NCBI RefSeq assembly: GCF_037038585.1
Contig: NC_092520.1
Coordinates: forward strand, 195,121,604-195,185,603
Reading direction: 5' to 3'
From: Patagioenas fasciata
Taxonomy: Eukaryota > Chordata > Aves > Columbiformes > Columbidae
Length of the DNA stretch: 64,000 nucleotides
Below are positions 1-14,244 of this stretch, in pieces; the first letter of the stretch is position 1; every line of letters begins with the position of its first letter. The notes under the pieces are model-generated. The model saw nothing but the letters and a program-made list of their open reading frames with translations, was not told where the DNA came from and made no database searches. Made by a program: the position numbers and the translations under genes.

Positions 1-3000
1 TCAGAATCACAAACAATACTACTTGTGAGTATCTGTGCTAGAGCTGGTGTGTCAGCTTAAGAACCTAGGTAAAGAACTGAGCATTTGTAACATTAAAAAC
101 TACATTGCATGATAGAGATGGCAGGAAGATTTACTAAAAGTATACCCAGAAATTGTAATGGTTTTGTCAATATTTCTTCCATATAAGCACCGGCACCCTG
201 ACTAAATCCATGTTCACCCTATCACCCCTGCATACAGACAAGGGCAGACACATCCACTGCTGACTCAGATCTTCGTTAGAGCTAAGCTTCTCTCTGGTAC
301 ATTTTGGAGCTCAGTCAGTCTCCACCAGATGTTTCTAACACTGGTATCTCAGGTAAATGCTTACAGTTAGGAAAGATGAATGGAAATGTCTCCGCACTCA
401 GACACTATGGGATTTTACAACAAGTTCATTGCACAATATAAGCAGATCAGCAGGGAAAAACAGCTGGTGCTGAGAATATCATGTTCCCACCATGTGTGTT
501 GTGAAGTTTTATGCTTGAAACTGATTCTGGGCTGGTCCTTCCTACTGAATGTCCATTAGTTGCTGAAGTTCAGTATGTTCATTCCCAGAGGACATCCCTA
601 AGGTTAGTTTCGTTTTTCATTAGGTTACCAAAGTACGGTGAGCAAGGGCATGAGCATGGGTCACCTCAAAAACACAGTCCAGATCTGAAGAAAAACGCTA
701 ACACAGACACGCACATATGACTGTTAGCTCTCCTTCCCTCATACACAGCCACACTTCCTCAAGAAGTGGAAGGTTATCCCTCCCAATTCTTCTTTAATTT
801 TGTCCCTTGATTGTTACTTTCATGTCCTGTTTTCTTCAGAGTTGTTTGATTATGACCCTTCTGAACCTTTCACATACAACTTCCCATCACCTCTGTATGC
901 TTTTTAAGTTTCTTATCCCCATTTTTCTCAAAAGCTAGGTTTGACTGCATAATACTTCAGCAGAACAACTGCTATGTCCAAGCTTCCTGTATTAAATCAT
1001 CAGTTATGAGGGTGGGAGTTGGAGTTTGGGAAGAAGGTGGTGGTATTTAACAGAAAGAGGCACCTATTTAAAATATATTTTAAATATATATTTTTTTTAT
1101 TCTTATATGACATAACCTAAAAATTCACTATATTCTTTAAAATATTGCCCATCGGATGCATCAGAATAATGCTATTCCCAGAACTGAAAAACAGACAAGG
1201 TCCTCATGGGGTAGCTCTGACCATGCAGGGTGTCTGGAAACACTTGAGGGAAGATGGGAGAAAAAGCCATTTCTCTGTCACAAGCTGACAGAAGTGTAGT
1301 ATAAATTCTCTATCTTTCCTCTGCCTTTTCCCCAGTACATTAGTCCTCAACAATATCACATATACATTTAGGATTGAAAATATTTATTCTTTATTGTATG
1401 GCCAGCACTTTTTTTTTTTTCAACTCATGATGGTCTTACATCTTCACCACATTCTTTTCCAAACCTTTCCTCACAATGATCACAGGAGGGATATTGCAAC
1501 ACATTCAGACTATCATAGCAAGTTTGCCTTGAAAATCACTTCACGTTTAACAGGGAAAAAATTTCAGGAGGCCATTAACTATTAAAACTCTTACCTTCAT
1601 ATAGTGTATAGTTTTTTCTGAGTATGCACTTCACGGCAATGAGTCTGGCAGGATGCTCATTGAGGGTTTTCTGTCAGTTCTTCAACAGAACACTCCATTC
1701 ATAGCAACACATTGCCAGCAAGAATACTGTGAGATGAATGGAGATAACAGAATGGATATAACAGAAGTCCTTAAAGAGACACACTGACTTGTCTAAGTCT
1801 TATCTGAAAGATTTCTATTCACTCAAGTCATACCACAGTCACAGACACCAGCCAGATTTCCAGAATTCTTATTTTGCTGTTTTCTTCAAGTGATAGATGT
1901 TTACAGGGCATGATCAGCAATTAAAGAAAGAAAGAGAGAAGTGGAGAATTCTGGACTGGACTTTGGAGCCCACTCTCACACTCCAAAACTTCTCCTGACA
2001 AGTCCCAGACCTCATGAACACCACAATGTGCTGTAAGTGGTTGTTCAGGTTCCCAAGGAGATAAAATGATATATAGGAAAGGCTGTTTTTTGAAGGGAGG
2101 GAAAAGCAGAGGCATGAAAACAGGGTACTTTTCCACCTGTGCCTTGAGGGTAGATAATAATGCTTTTTGTTTGGAAAACCAAGTACTTGTATATACAATT
2201 AAATCGATGTGTTTAATAGGAGCAATGATGGGTAAAGCTACAACTGGCTGTTAATAGAGCTTAGCACAACAGACAGACACTCTGTAGCTGTGTGCCCTAC
2301 CATTATTTGCCTCAACTAAAATAACGGTTTTCTGTCATATCAGAATGGGGCTGCAAGTGGCAAAGAGAGAATAAAACAAGACCCAAAAGTCTTAGTTCTG
2401 CACCTTCTTAATGCTAATTTGTCTACATATAGGAAGTTTGTCCAAACTAAGACATCAGTTACACTCACATTTGGCTTTTCACAAGGGAAAAATGTTAGCA
2501 AGGCAGTAAATAGTGAATAATTCAGTTGCTGTTTTTAGTGTATACCATGGATATATGAAATTAATAAAGATAACAGCTTTTGACAAGAATGGTCTGTTTT
2601 TAGTGTCTAATCTAGCAAAGGCATCTGCCCACACCAAGCTCATAGCAAGAGTATGGCTACAGAGAAGAGTGACTCAGTTTGCATTCAATAGGAATGGACG
2701 CCATCAGCATAAGCTAAAATGAAGTTGTGTGCTTCACCCTCCTAAGCCCCTTTGAAAATCCCAGGCACTATTTTTTTCTGCCAGATGGGTTGATGACAAA
2801 TAACAATCAGAAACCCTCTGTTCTAATGCTATTAAAACCATTACTGGAGAAATTCGGAAAAAAGCATCAGCATTCTTTCATTGTATTAAAATATTCTTTT
2901 ATGAGCTGAGTCATAACAAGCTGAGACATATTTACTACTTAGACAACTTTTAAACATTATAGAGTACTTGCTCAGAATACCGCTAGCAAAAGCAAGACAA

Positions 3001-6000
3001 TTGACATTTTCAACCTTAATATGAATAAACTCCAGCATTAGTATTTCAACAATGCAAATGGCTGTGATACCTCTTCCATTAATACTACTCAACCAGGAAA
3101 TTACTTCAAATTATGGTAGCTGGCAGCTATATATCTCATATTTATGACTTCCAAGCAAAGGCAACTCAGAGTGCAAAGGCACAGTTTACTACTACAAGAG
3201 TGAAACTTCCTTAGTCTTAGGGTTTATTGTTTGTTTTGAAACAGATGAAATGCCACATCACTCCTGCTGAATTACACCATAAGAACTGTCAGCTGGCCAT
3301 GTGAATTGCGTTTTCCCATCCTACATTAGGAATTCTCTGGATTAGATTTATTATTGCCTTCCCTCAATCACTACAATCCACAGCAGTCTCCACTCTGGTG
3401 ATGAGGACTAAAAATAGTTCCTTCTAGAGCCCAGCTCAGTAACTGTAGTATCCAAACACGCAGAGAAGGCAGATGTGCTAGTTGGTAGCTGAATGTTCTC
3501 TTTCATCATTTCCAGCCAAGAAATAAGGCCCCAGTGCTGGGCTTAGAATAAGGTCTCAAGTCTGAATCTGAAGTACTGCATCTGGATGGTAAGTTGCTTT
3601 TCAATAGTAGGAACAAACTCAATTACAAACAAACAGGCAACTCTAACATAATGAAATTCACTTCTGATCAGGGACAAGTAAACCCTTCAAAATAAGTATA
3701 TTAGAGGGTATATGAGCTCATTGAATAATCAGTCCAAGTGATAATATTAGCCATACAGAATTATTTAAAATCTGCAGGTATCTTTTTCATATTTTAAAGA
3801 TATATTTCTTAATACATGTCTTTATTTCTTTATTCAATATTGCCAGCCTTACCGAGAGAAAAGAGACAGTAGTCTGTTACTCTGTGAGTGGTCCTACTGA
3901 ATACTGTGGAACTGAGCTACTCAATATCAGCAGGAGAGTTAGAAGATGTATGTGATGCTGACTGTATATGGGTTTTCTTCTCTCTCTTTCTTCTACAAAT
4001 CAATAAAAGCTTTTTAAAGTGAAAAAGTTCTTCCCAATAATGCAAAGTAAATCATATTATTTCTGTGTTTTACACTCTTAAATGCTTTGCAGCTAGGCTC
4101 CATGCCAGGATTCTACTTCGCTGGATCATTACTTGTATAACGCAATTAGGTAAGGACAAACCATCCTGAATGAAAGCACCCTCAAGCATCTTCCCATACA
4201 CAGACATGCTGGAGTTCTTTGGAGAAAATATGCAGAGGTTAATGCAACCCCAGTGACTCTTCTTCAGCCATTTTCCTCAGATTTTGCTGAGATCAATGTT
4301 TTTTTGCCTAAGACCCAGCCTCAACATCCAGCAAATCCAACCACAATGCTGCATTTGTGCCTGCCCAGTATCAAAGATAGACTCCAGGACAGTCATGTTT
4401 GAAACCATGTGTATGGCAACAGTGTTTATGTGGAACCATCTACTGTCATTCAAAATGGTCCTAGGCAGGAGGGTGGAACAACAGGTGTCCAACAGGTTAA
4501 AAATGCAGAATGAGTCAACTTGGTAATATGCTTATTGTATCATTCTTATATAAATTCTGCAGTATGGACACCAAAAAAAGCTAGAACAACACAGAACCAA
4601 GAACAAGGTTCTACATGGAGGTACAATGGAGACAAGGATGATACTGAACTCCTTTGATGTGTCTGTACTAATAAATCAACCATGCTTATGAATTTGCCTC
4701 ACTGTGACACTAAACTGCTAGACTATTCCCTGGCAGATATTGGACACATTCCAGCTACCACAATCACCCCAAATTATCTGAGGTCATTTAGCAGCTGTAA
4801 CTAGCCAGTGACAATTCCCAATAAACTGTTTGTCTACCTTCTTCTGGAGGCAAAGTCTGTTTACTAGCACTTGGTCCTGGTATCTAGAACATTCCTCGAT
4901 TTGTTTAATATACTCCCATAGCCACCAAGTTTGTGATCACTACTTTATTTTACAGGAAACCTGTCTATATCTTGAATTAAGATACAAAGAGGTTTGGGAG
5001 TACAACAGGATTTGGTATTCCAGAGTAGTTTGCTGCCTCAGAGGAAGCAGATGTTGCGATTGAGATGGATGGTTCTGAGGCTGATGAAGCTATTGTGGGA
5101 GATAAGGTGAGACAAGGTCCCCAGGTACCAAAGAACTGGTGATAGCAGAACGGTTTTGAATCTATATCCCCAGGATGAATCCTAGCACCATTCCTCAGGT
5201 GAGGAAACTTGCTTACAGAGATGCTTGTTGTTTACTTTTAGTTGTTGCATTGACTGTGTTTTTTTCTAGGTTTTCTCTTTCCCTGGGAACACAGCCAGTG
5301 TCTGGGCATGCTACCAAAACTATGGTCTAGCACTGCTAGCCGTGTTCCAGACCCACTGCAGCCTGACGACCTGGACCTTTGTGCTCTGCCCTGCTCCAGT
5401 GGTTTTGGCTAGGCTTTGCTATAAACTATGCCTTGTACTCATAGCAACTTGAAGATCCATGCCACCCTTTTCCTCTCACCTCCCTTCCCCACTCCAGCTT
5501 ACTATTACCATTGGAGAAATCACATGCACACACTCATAGAAGAACCAACCATTGTTTTTTTCCTAATCAGAATTGCTTTAGTTAAAATGGGGGAAGAAGT
5601 GAGTTGGAGTAGTTTGCAGCTTACATCTGTGTCTAACACTTAAACAAAAAGCCATTGATTGTGCATGGGATTTCTGCTAATACTTCAAAAGCTGAAAAAC
5701 TGGAACCAATCTTTAGCCTTAAGTGATACAATAACATTCTCCACATACTTCTTCTCAGAACAGAAGGATAATCTTTTGGCCCTCCAAAAATTGCTACTGT
5801 TAGGCGGAAAGAGAAGAACATGGCACCCCTGGAGTATTGTCAAGAGACAGCAGATAACAGTGTCTTCAAAAGGAGGCTGATATCCGTGTCACAACTAGTA
5901 TGAAGGACAACCTCCTGAGGATGCATATATCACAGTCACCAGCTTGAATGGTAGCTAAACCGATCCTGGTAACCACTGAAGCTGCCAGTGAAAGAGGGCA

Positions 6001-6879
6001 TTGGGAGCAAGTTAGGCTGCTGAGTGGAAACGGTGATGTCACGAATCTGCAGACAAGAACCATGCACCTGGTACTGACATCATGCACCTGGCAGCCTGCA
6101 TGTGTGATTGTCAGCAGTTGCACATACTCCTGATACAGACAGACACAGACTTGACCCAAGAACTGTGGAAGTTTTGGACAAAGCTGGCTAGAACAACTGC
6201 AGGTCACAGTGGTGAAGAGTTACTCCTAACTGCTGTAATGTGACATCCTTTCCTAATGATGTACTCTGCTATCAGTAAAAATGCTGTGGTGATAGAGCAC
6301 AGTATATAAATACAACTGAACAGCAGTACCCATGCATATGAGGAAAGCACATAAAATAAATTTCAAGAACATTTATGTACTGTCCTTAGATGGACTCAGG
6401 ATTGTCCAGCTTCTCAATGTCCAGCAGTATGCCTGCTCTCAGTGCTGGTTGCCATTCTGACCTTGACTTCCTCCCACACCAGAGCAAAAGCAAGACAAGC
6501 ACCATTATAAATGGACACCATTTCTACCAAGAATGAATTTCTTGCAAAGTGGCCAGTTCAGTCTTTTGCAACTCCACATCTACATGTGCCCTCCTTTGCT
6601 GTGTGTGGTCTGTCATGGGATAAGGTAAACATGTCCCTAGAGCAAGGAGCCTTGCCCCAGTTGCATATGGCAGCTGCTCACCCAGTGACAAGACTAGACT
6701 CATGCAGCTGTTGCTCTTACCAAGGAGATGGAAATAGTGTACTGGGCTTGCAGCAGCAAGATGTAGATGTCAATTATTAGATGCTATATATGAAACACTG
6801 ACTGATTTCAGAAATGCAAAACTAGACCCTCTACAGAAGCCCCATGCAAGTTTCCCACAGCAAAGCAGCCATCCTCATT
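1..6879. other. AT-rich intergenic DNA, no gene recognised
   Basis: No open frame here resembles a known protein, and no RNA gene or full-length mobile element is recognisable. The frames present are short (about 60-113 codons), lie on both strands and have no codon or splice context. The only small structure I noted is a 22-bp AT palindrome at 1,065-1,086. Ancient, unrecognisable repeats may be present. Confidence 0.6.
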
Positions 6880-7698
6880 CCTTTGTCACAACTGACAGTG
6901 GAATCTGCAATGGGAGGCCGCTTGCATGTGAAAATAACAAGGGCAAGTGTAGGGTCCCACACCTGGGGAGGAATAACCTCAGTCACCAGTACAGGTTGAG
7001 AGTTGACCTGCTGGAAAGCAGCACTGCAGAGAACGACTTGATAGTTCTCGTCGACAACAGGTTGACCATGAGTCAACAATGTGCCCTTGTGGCCGAGAAG
7101 GCCAACGGTATCCTGGGTGCATTAGGAAAAGTGTGACCAACAGGTTATCCTCATGCTCTACTCTGTCCTGGTGAGGCCATATCTGGAGTACTGCATCCAG
7201 TTCTGAGATCCTCAGTATAAGAAAGACAAGAAATTACTGGAGAGAGTCCAGCGGTGGCTACAGAAATGTTTAGGGGTCTGGAGCATCTTTCTTATGAAGA
7301 GAGACTGAAAGAGCTGGGTCTGTTCAACCTGGAGAAGAGAAGGCTGAGAGGGGATCTCCTCAATGTTTATAAATATCTCAAGGGTGGATGTCAAGAGGAT
7401 GGGACCAGACTCCTTTCAGTGGTACCAAATGATAGGATGAGGGGCAACAGGCACAGACTGAAGCATAGGAGGTTCCATCTGAGTATAAGGAGAAACTTCT
7501 TTACTTTGAGGCTGCCAGAGCACTGGAACAGGCTGCCAAGAGAGATTGTGGAGTCTCCTTCTCTGGAGACATTCAAAACCTGCCTGGATGCATCCCTGTG
7601 CAATCTACTCTAGGTGAACCTCCTTTAGTAGGTGGGTTGGACTAGGTGATCTCCAGAGGTCACTTCCAACCCCTACCATTCTGTGATTCTGTGATTCA
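6880..7698 (+). mobile_element. CR1 LINE retrotransposon, 5'-truncated, + strand
   Basis: The sequence matches the 3' part of bird CR1 elements: the end of the reverse-transcriptase reading frame, then the 3' UTR, then a terminal run of the unit ATTCTGTG at about 7,676-7,698. CR1 is a non-LTR retrotransposon that moves by target-primed reverse transcription, and most copies are 5'-truncated, as here. An open frame at 7,254-7,613 is a leftover of ORF2. Its C-terminal end keeps the pattern of LINE proteins, but upstream in-frame stops show the element is dead. The 5' boundary is approximate, because the first 60 bp or so are only weakly CR1-like. Confidence 0.9.
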
Positions 7699-10600
7699 GC
7701 AGTGCCCATCTAAAACATGGTTGCACACCTTGGGATTCAGTGGGTCAAATCTGCACTGCCATATGACCCACGAATGGATGGATATGGTATTAATGAGCAC
7801 AGAGCCATGAGCCAAGGACTGTGGCTGTGGCTGTGGACAGACACCCTCTCCTGCGCCACTGGAGCAAATGTCTGCTCCCACCTGCTCTTCATCACCCCGA
7901 CCCAAACTTATTGCCTGTCCTGACAAGTGTTGCCTAATCTGTTTCAGTCAAAATGGGTCAATGAGGCAGTTCATCTGAAACCATTTAAATACTCCTGCTT
8001 AATCTTTGCTAACCCAGCTCATTTGAACTGCAACAAGTGATGGCAGGCTTAATTCAAAATGCCAGATGGAGAACTGAGTTATGGTCATTAACAGACCCAT
8101 ACACCATTCTGCTGCCCTCGCTATTTCCCTGGTAACCTCTGTCAGGGGGACATGATAAAGCTTGCAAGACACTGTAACACCTGAAGCATCTCCAAGGAGA
8201 ATCAGTAGAAGTGTGTGTCAGGGCCTTTCGGATGCATATCAGTACAATTTCTTCCAAGCGTGACACTGATCTTCAGACTAGATCAGGCCTACTGAGTTAC
8301 TTTAAAAACAAATAAATAAGAAAAAAGATTCTCGGAAATCCAGCCGCTACTTTAATTCTTCTTTGGATAAAAATCTGTCTAGGGACATTACTCCTCAGAA
8401 TGCAGCTACTGTAAAACATCTTCAGCTGTTTCTGAGGGAATGTCAATTCCTTCTCAATCTATGACTTCTAATATCAGGCTTTTTGTATCATAGCAAGTTT
8501 ATCTGAGCTATGCTGAACACAGAAAAAATGCAAATAATTTTCTAGCTTTTTTGTTTTATAAAGTAATTCAGACTAGGGAAAAATTGCAAACTGCCTTTTA
8601 GACAAAGAAAGGGTGGAGAACAATATATCCACCTGCTCCCCCATTATATAAGCAATCGCCATTCTTAAGTGCACAAATAAAATAAGAGTAAATTGAAATA
8701 AATCAAATAAATTACATTGCATAGTTTCAAGCCCTACATTATGTCTTGGCTGTAATAATATACATTATCATTAATGGCTTTCACTTTACAGTGCTGAAAG
8801 TCAGATTTGTTGTTGTCATCTTCGTTCCTTGACCTTTACTATGTGCATTGCACACATGAAAGTATTAGTCTTCTGTCACACTTCAAGAAACCATGTAATA
8901 AGGTCAACTATGCATCACTCTAAGTCATCTAAGGCTATTTTAGTGTATTTGCTTTATGACAAATGCGTAAGATCACTGCAATTATCTACAATAGTAGTTA
9001 GACTTCATGCTATATACAATTCAGATTTCAATTATATCAGAAACACTAGTGCCAGAGGACTAGTGTAACATTTTATCACCCTGAATTCAATATCCATTTA
9101 ACTGACATGCAGCAAAAGATAATTTCAGGTTCTGTAATGAATATCCATGTTCTGGAAAAATGTATAAATGAAAAAATTTTATTTCGTACCCTGCAATTAG
9201 AATTGCTTGTCTTCTTTTCCTTCTACATGTACATTAGGATTTGCAGGGTTTTGGGGAGTGATGGAGCTTAGGTTTTGTATAAGACTTTGGAACTGAGAAA
9301 ATAGTTTTACTGTTGAACATTTAAATCCCTACAGAGAGAGATTTGTGAGATACTGCAGTATATCAAAAAAATCTGTGTTGAGTATGTTGTTTCTCGTATT
9401 AAGGAAGCTGGCAGGAAAAAAAACGCTCTGTTCAGCAGCCATCACCATAAAATTATATAAATGCAACTACATTACCAAGGGACCTCAATTTGCCAATTGA
9501 AGAGGGCAACTATATCTTCTGCTTACAATATATAAAAGATCCTAAGCACTTACTTCAGTGTCCTCAGTTTTTTGAGCTCTAATGCTTATTCCTTATACTG
9601 AGTATGGAGGATGCTTTTATTCTGTGGCTTTGCTGAGCTTTGCCATATCCTCTTTGACAGCAGTGAAAAGGAAAAAGAAGACACCTTTGTAATGGCAGTG
9701 GGACCAGTTGAAAAGCCTCCATAGGAGCCATCAAGCAACTGGCTGGCCTTTTACCTAATCAGAAGAGGTTCAGTGACATGTAGCTAGTTGGTATCTCTGC
9801 TTTGCAAGTCAGAATGCACAGTAGCTTCAGCTCTTGCTACTACTCCTAAACAAAATGGTCAGGCTGAACCAGCACTTCACCAAATTTGATCTGAACTGTT
9901 AGATTAATTATTCTGTCTTTTACTCCCCAACTGCTGACCCAGACAGCTCATATTTCTACCTCTGCATTTCAAAATCCTGAGCACATTGTGGATGCCATTG
10001 GATCACAAATTATCATCAGCAACACAGGCAAAGGTCAGAAACAATCTAGCTGAAAGAATAACTTACAAAAAAAATGACCTCTTAAAACATGTTGCATGGA
10101 GTTTTTTTCACCTTCTGTGATCTTGAAGGTCTGATAAGGTTAAACATTGCTTCACTGGGAACGGATTGCCTAGTTATTTATGTTTTATACAAGCTGGAGC
10201 TATAAACCACTAGAAATGGTATTCTAAGATTACCTATGCATATACGCATCACAGAGGCAGTGAAAGAACAGAATTCCTCTCCTGTGAAAAAAGAAACTCA
10301 AACAGTTTATTCAGTTCCTACATCTACGTTACCAGCAAGATTTTGCCAAAGCAGAGAATGTTCAGAAAAGAGAAATGTGATCAAGTGCTAATTTACTAAG
10401 TAAGGTTTTTAAAGCCTAGTCTGGCTACAAAACAGTGTAATAGAGACATGGCACCAATCTGAGTATACTGGGTGGAATACATATTATTTAGGGTTTATAT
10501 AATAAAATGAACAAAGGGAACACATTGAATTAGTATCAGGAAAGGAAACAGGAACACCAACCCATTGCTGTGTGGGCATTTTAGGAACTGAATCACTGGC

Positions 10601-13600
10601 ACTTTTATGCCAGTCTCAGTAACAGACCAGTGCATCGAGCCCTTAGGAGCATTCTGTAGAAAGCCTGTTATGCTCTGCTGTGGAGAACAGGCAGTTCGAT
10701 GGCAGGGAACAGCAACTGCTTTTCTACCTCTGATTTTTATGTCTGTTAATTTTCTTTACAGTTCTGCTGTGGGAAGAAGTCTTGATAATAAAAGTTATTC
10801 TGTAGAAAACACAAATTCCTATAAAATAAATTATAGGCTTTGTAATAAAACAGAAAAGGCAGTTATATTCTTCCCTGGAAATGATTAATCAAGCTTTCTG
10901 CAGTGAAAAGTTTTGAAAGCACATAAAGCACATATTTTTACAGAAAGTGTAAGTTTTCTCTGAAGAAATGGGAAGTATTACACATCTGTGAAAGTTTATG
11001 CTGTTGTCCTTATTTATTTTTGTTTTCATAATGATGCCTTATTTAAGGACATGAAACTACTACTGTTTCTGTTTTGTGCATTACTTGTGCATAACAGCTG
11101 AGCTCCTCCTAAATGAAAAGTGTTTTTACGACAGTACTCCTGTTGACTTACTGCTTTCATTTTTCAGTCCAGCTCACTGAAGGTTTTCCTGCAGCCATCT
11201 TACTAACTTTGAAACTGTAATTTTATCAGCAAACATGTCTTTCCCACCCATAGGTGTATACTGCTCACTACCTAGTGAATTAGGAAAGCAGCGTATAGTA
11301 GGATATATCCTTCATGAGGATCCTGAGTGATTCTTGTGCATGTCCTATTCCTGAGTCACAGAGAATGACACACACATGATACAGGGCTGATATGGGGTTA
11401 CTAGACAGCTGCAGCCACCTATATCAGGTCTCTACAAATCCCACTTGCATGCCCGTCCTGTATTTCACAAAAAAGCTGTGGGATTCCTGATGAACTCTTA
11501 TTCTTCAACTCACAGTAAACCACATAGACACACAACTATATAGTATCAGCATTATTTATTCATGTCTGGATTCCCCAGTTAAAAGCCAGACTGCATTTTG
11601 CTAGCTGTTATGTACACACACTGGTAAAATACATATGTACTGAGGAGTCTAGGAGCAACACATACCAAAAATAGCACAAGAAGAAGAGGCACATGCAGGA
11701 GTAACTTATCTTTATCTGCAGAGCAAAACCAAAGCGAACATAAGCCAGGTCAGTTTTTTCTTAATATGTCATATTTAAATAATCCACTTAATAAAAGGAC
11801 TTAAAAACAAGTAAAGATTTGTTTGCAATTATGTGCAGAGGCAAGGCATTAAACTTATCGAAAAATTATGGTTATATAAGGTCTACATGTCAAAATTTAA
11901 ATATTTAATTCTAAACACTCTAAACATACATCTTCACACCTTCAAATTCTATATTACACTACTTTTTTTTGTCAGAGGACACACCATTCTGTCTACATAA
12001 ATCTGCTCCCAAATATTCAGAATGGGTATTTTGTATAGTAAACACAATATGAATTTGATGTGCATAGATTAATTCAACTTAATAATATTTTACCTTATAT
12101 GACATCAAAACATGTTCTTTATTTCCCTGGGGAATACAATAAAAATTCTGTACACAGCAGCTTGGTTCGTCTCTATTAGAAATCAAATGATTCAGTCAAA
12201 AAACAAGAGATAGTATTTTGTGTGTTTCATCTAGCACAGTTCAACTGGAGCAAATTCAACATAAAACTTCGGTCTGATAACACTGGTCTCAGTCCAGCAG
12301 AAGATATGTGTACTCTTCCAAACCATTTAAGCAGCAAGAGACTGGATTTTCTCAGCACATAACATGTCTGTGGCCTGAGGGAAATGTCTTTTACAGTCCA
12401 GTTCCATGATCTGTTTAAGACAGCAAGACACAGCTCTGTAATCCCACCCTTTTCCTAACACCAGCCTGCTTAGTTCCATGACACCACGTATCCTTCAGGC
12501 TGTGGTAAGTGTTTGTGTAGCTTCACTCAAAATAGCCAGGAATTGGTGTTACTTCAAAAAACCCCAGCAAAATGAAAATGTGTTGGATCCCATGGGTTGG
12601 AATGAGAAACTGTATGAGATGAGAAAAAGGGGGAACTATCCCTTTTGGCGGATGCTCTAATAAGACCTGAAATAAGTCTTCCATACCTTAAACGTATTTT
12701 CACTTTTGGCTTATTTAGAGAATTGCCTCAAAATCGAGGGTTTTTTTTAAGATATTTTTTTACTTTGCCTATGGATCTACTGTCTCAGGTTATTTGTTCC
12801 TCAAGGAACTCTTACAATTCCAATCACGATCTATTCATGAGTCTGCACAGAATTTATTGGCCAAAATTTAAGGCACATGCCTTATACAAGGTGCTTGTCT
12901 ACCAGCCACGTGGGAAGAGTAGTCCCAAACTGTAGGGCCTCTCAGGCTTCATGACTGCACTTTTTCAGAATGTCTTACATGAAGAGCCTCACGGTACATG
13001 TTGATCAGAGCCTTCTCCATCAAGGAAGCAGCTGTTTTGGGGCTCCAGGACTTTCTATTCATTCTACATACCCCAAGCTGCCATTGCTCTGGGCGTCCTA
13101 CTCAAGGCATTTTTGTAACTCTTCATGAAGATCTCTATGATTGATACTTATAGAGATACTTCACTCTTGGTAACAGCAGTTTCTCAGTTTGTCAAGAGAG
13201 CATGTGGAACTTTCTTGCACTTTCAGCCATCAGGCACATTTTGGCTAGAAATGCAGAAATGTAAGCAAAGTGTTTCCCATGTAATAAAAATTCCTGTAGA
13301 GTACATTGGAAGTAACTTTAGTCTCCAGCACTACTAGGTGTGTCTTGCCACTGTCATTTCTCCTGGCTGCCTTCTCTGAGCTTTTTGGCCTCCCAGAGCT
13401 CCCAGTTCTGACTTGGAGGACTGCCAGATCTCCTTTGCAGGCTCTCCCATCTCCTGGGTATTGGCTGTGAGTCTTCATAAACTTGAATCAGCTTTTTTTC
13501 TCCCCAAGTTATAATTATACTCCAGATCTTTTTTTTCAACAGGAGACCACAGAGGAAATAAGATCTCTTTAAGACAAGGAATATTGTAGGAAGTGTGTGA

Positions 13601-13684
13601 AGTTCCACATCATTTATGATGCCTGGAATAAAGCTCAGAATAGGAACTTATAATTAATTGTAAAAAATGTCCTTTTTCACCTCG
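7699..13684. other. AT-rich intergenic DNA, no gene recognised
   Basis: I see no coding region, RNA gene or recognisable repeat. Short open frames at 10,607-10,888, 12,478-12,660 and 12,645-12,935 show no family resemblance. Confidence 0.55.
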
Positions 13685-14244
13685 ACTGTCCATCAGGTGC
13701 CACCAAGCCACTCTCTCAGCCCCCCTCTTCAGCAAGGCAGTGAGAGAAAATAAGATGAAAAAGTCATGGGTTGAGATAAACGCAGCTTAAAAAAAAAGGC
13801 CATACAGAAGCAAAGGGAAACAAAAAAGATTTGTTCTCTATTTCCCATCAGCAGGAAATGTCCAGACACTTCCTGGGAAGTAAGGCCTCAGTACACACAG
13901 CAGTTGCTTCAGAAGACCAATGTCTTACTTCAAAATGTGCCCCCTCCTCCCCCTTCCTTTCTTTTAGATTTCATTGCTAAGCACAATATCATGTGTTATG
14001 CAATATCCCTTTGGTCAGTTTGGGTCAGCTGTCCTGGCTATGGTCCTTCCCAAATTTTGCCCACGCCCAGGCTGCTGACCTTTGGAGTGGGGCTGGAGAG
14101 ACAGCCTTGATGCTGTGGGAGCACTGCTCAGCAGTGGCCAAAACATGGGTGTGTTATCAGCACCCTTCTGGCTACAACTACAAAGCACAGACCGTGAGGG
14201 CTGCTATGGAGAGAGGTGACTCCATCCCAGTCAGACCCAATGCA
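13685..14244 (+). mobile_element. Old, diverged endogenous-retrovirus LTR
   Basis: Several blocks are clearly homologous to the younger LTR at 28,545-29,106, in the same order. They are a GGGTTGAGATA block near 13,771, a CCCTTTGGTCAGTTTGGGTC-like block near 14,010, a TGCTCAGCAGTGGCCAAAAC-like block near 14,125 and a GTGTTATCA block near 14,151. The right end is set at the CA at 14,243-14,244. The left end is uncertain and probably truncated or decayed. No retroviral gene is seen on either side, so it is a solo or fragmentary LTR. Open frames across it (for example 13,993-14,319) are accidental. Confidence 0.75.

Noticed and set aside
4277-4526. Overlapping + and - frames of 70-80 codons near 4.3-4.5 kb
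   Set aside because: Mutually antisense open frames with no similarity I can recognise. Considered as a transposase relic, but no motif supports it.
5866-6207. 113-codon Cys-rich - strand frame
   Set aside because: Cysteines are scattered without a domain pattern, a + strand frame overlaps it, and there is no splice or poly(A) context.
7254-7613. 119-codon protein-like frame
   Set aside because: It is the decayed C-terminal part of CR1 ORF2 inside a truncated element, not a host gene.
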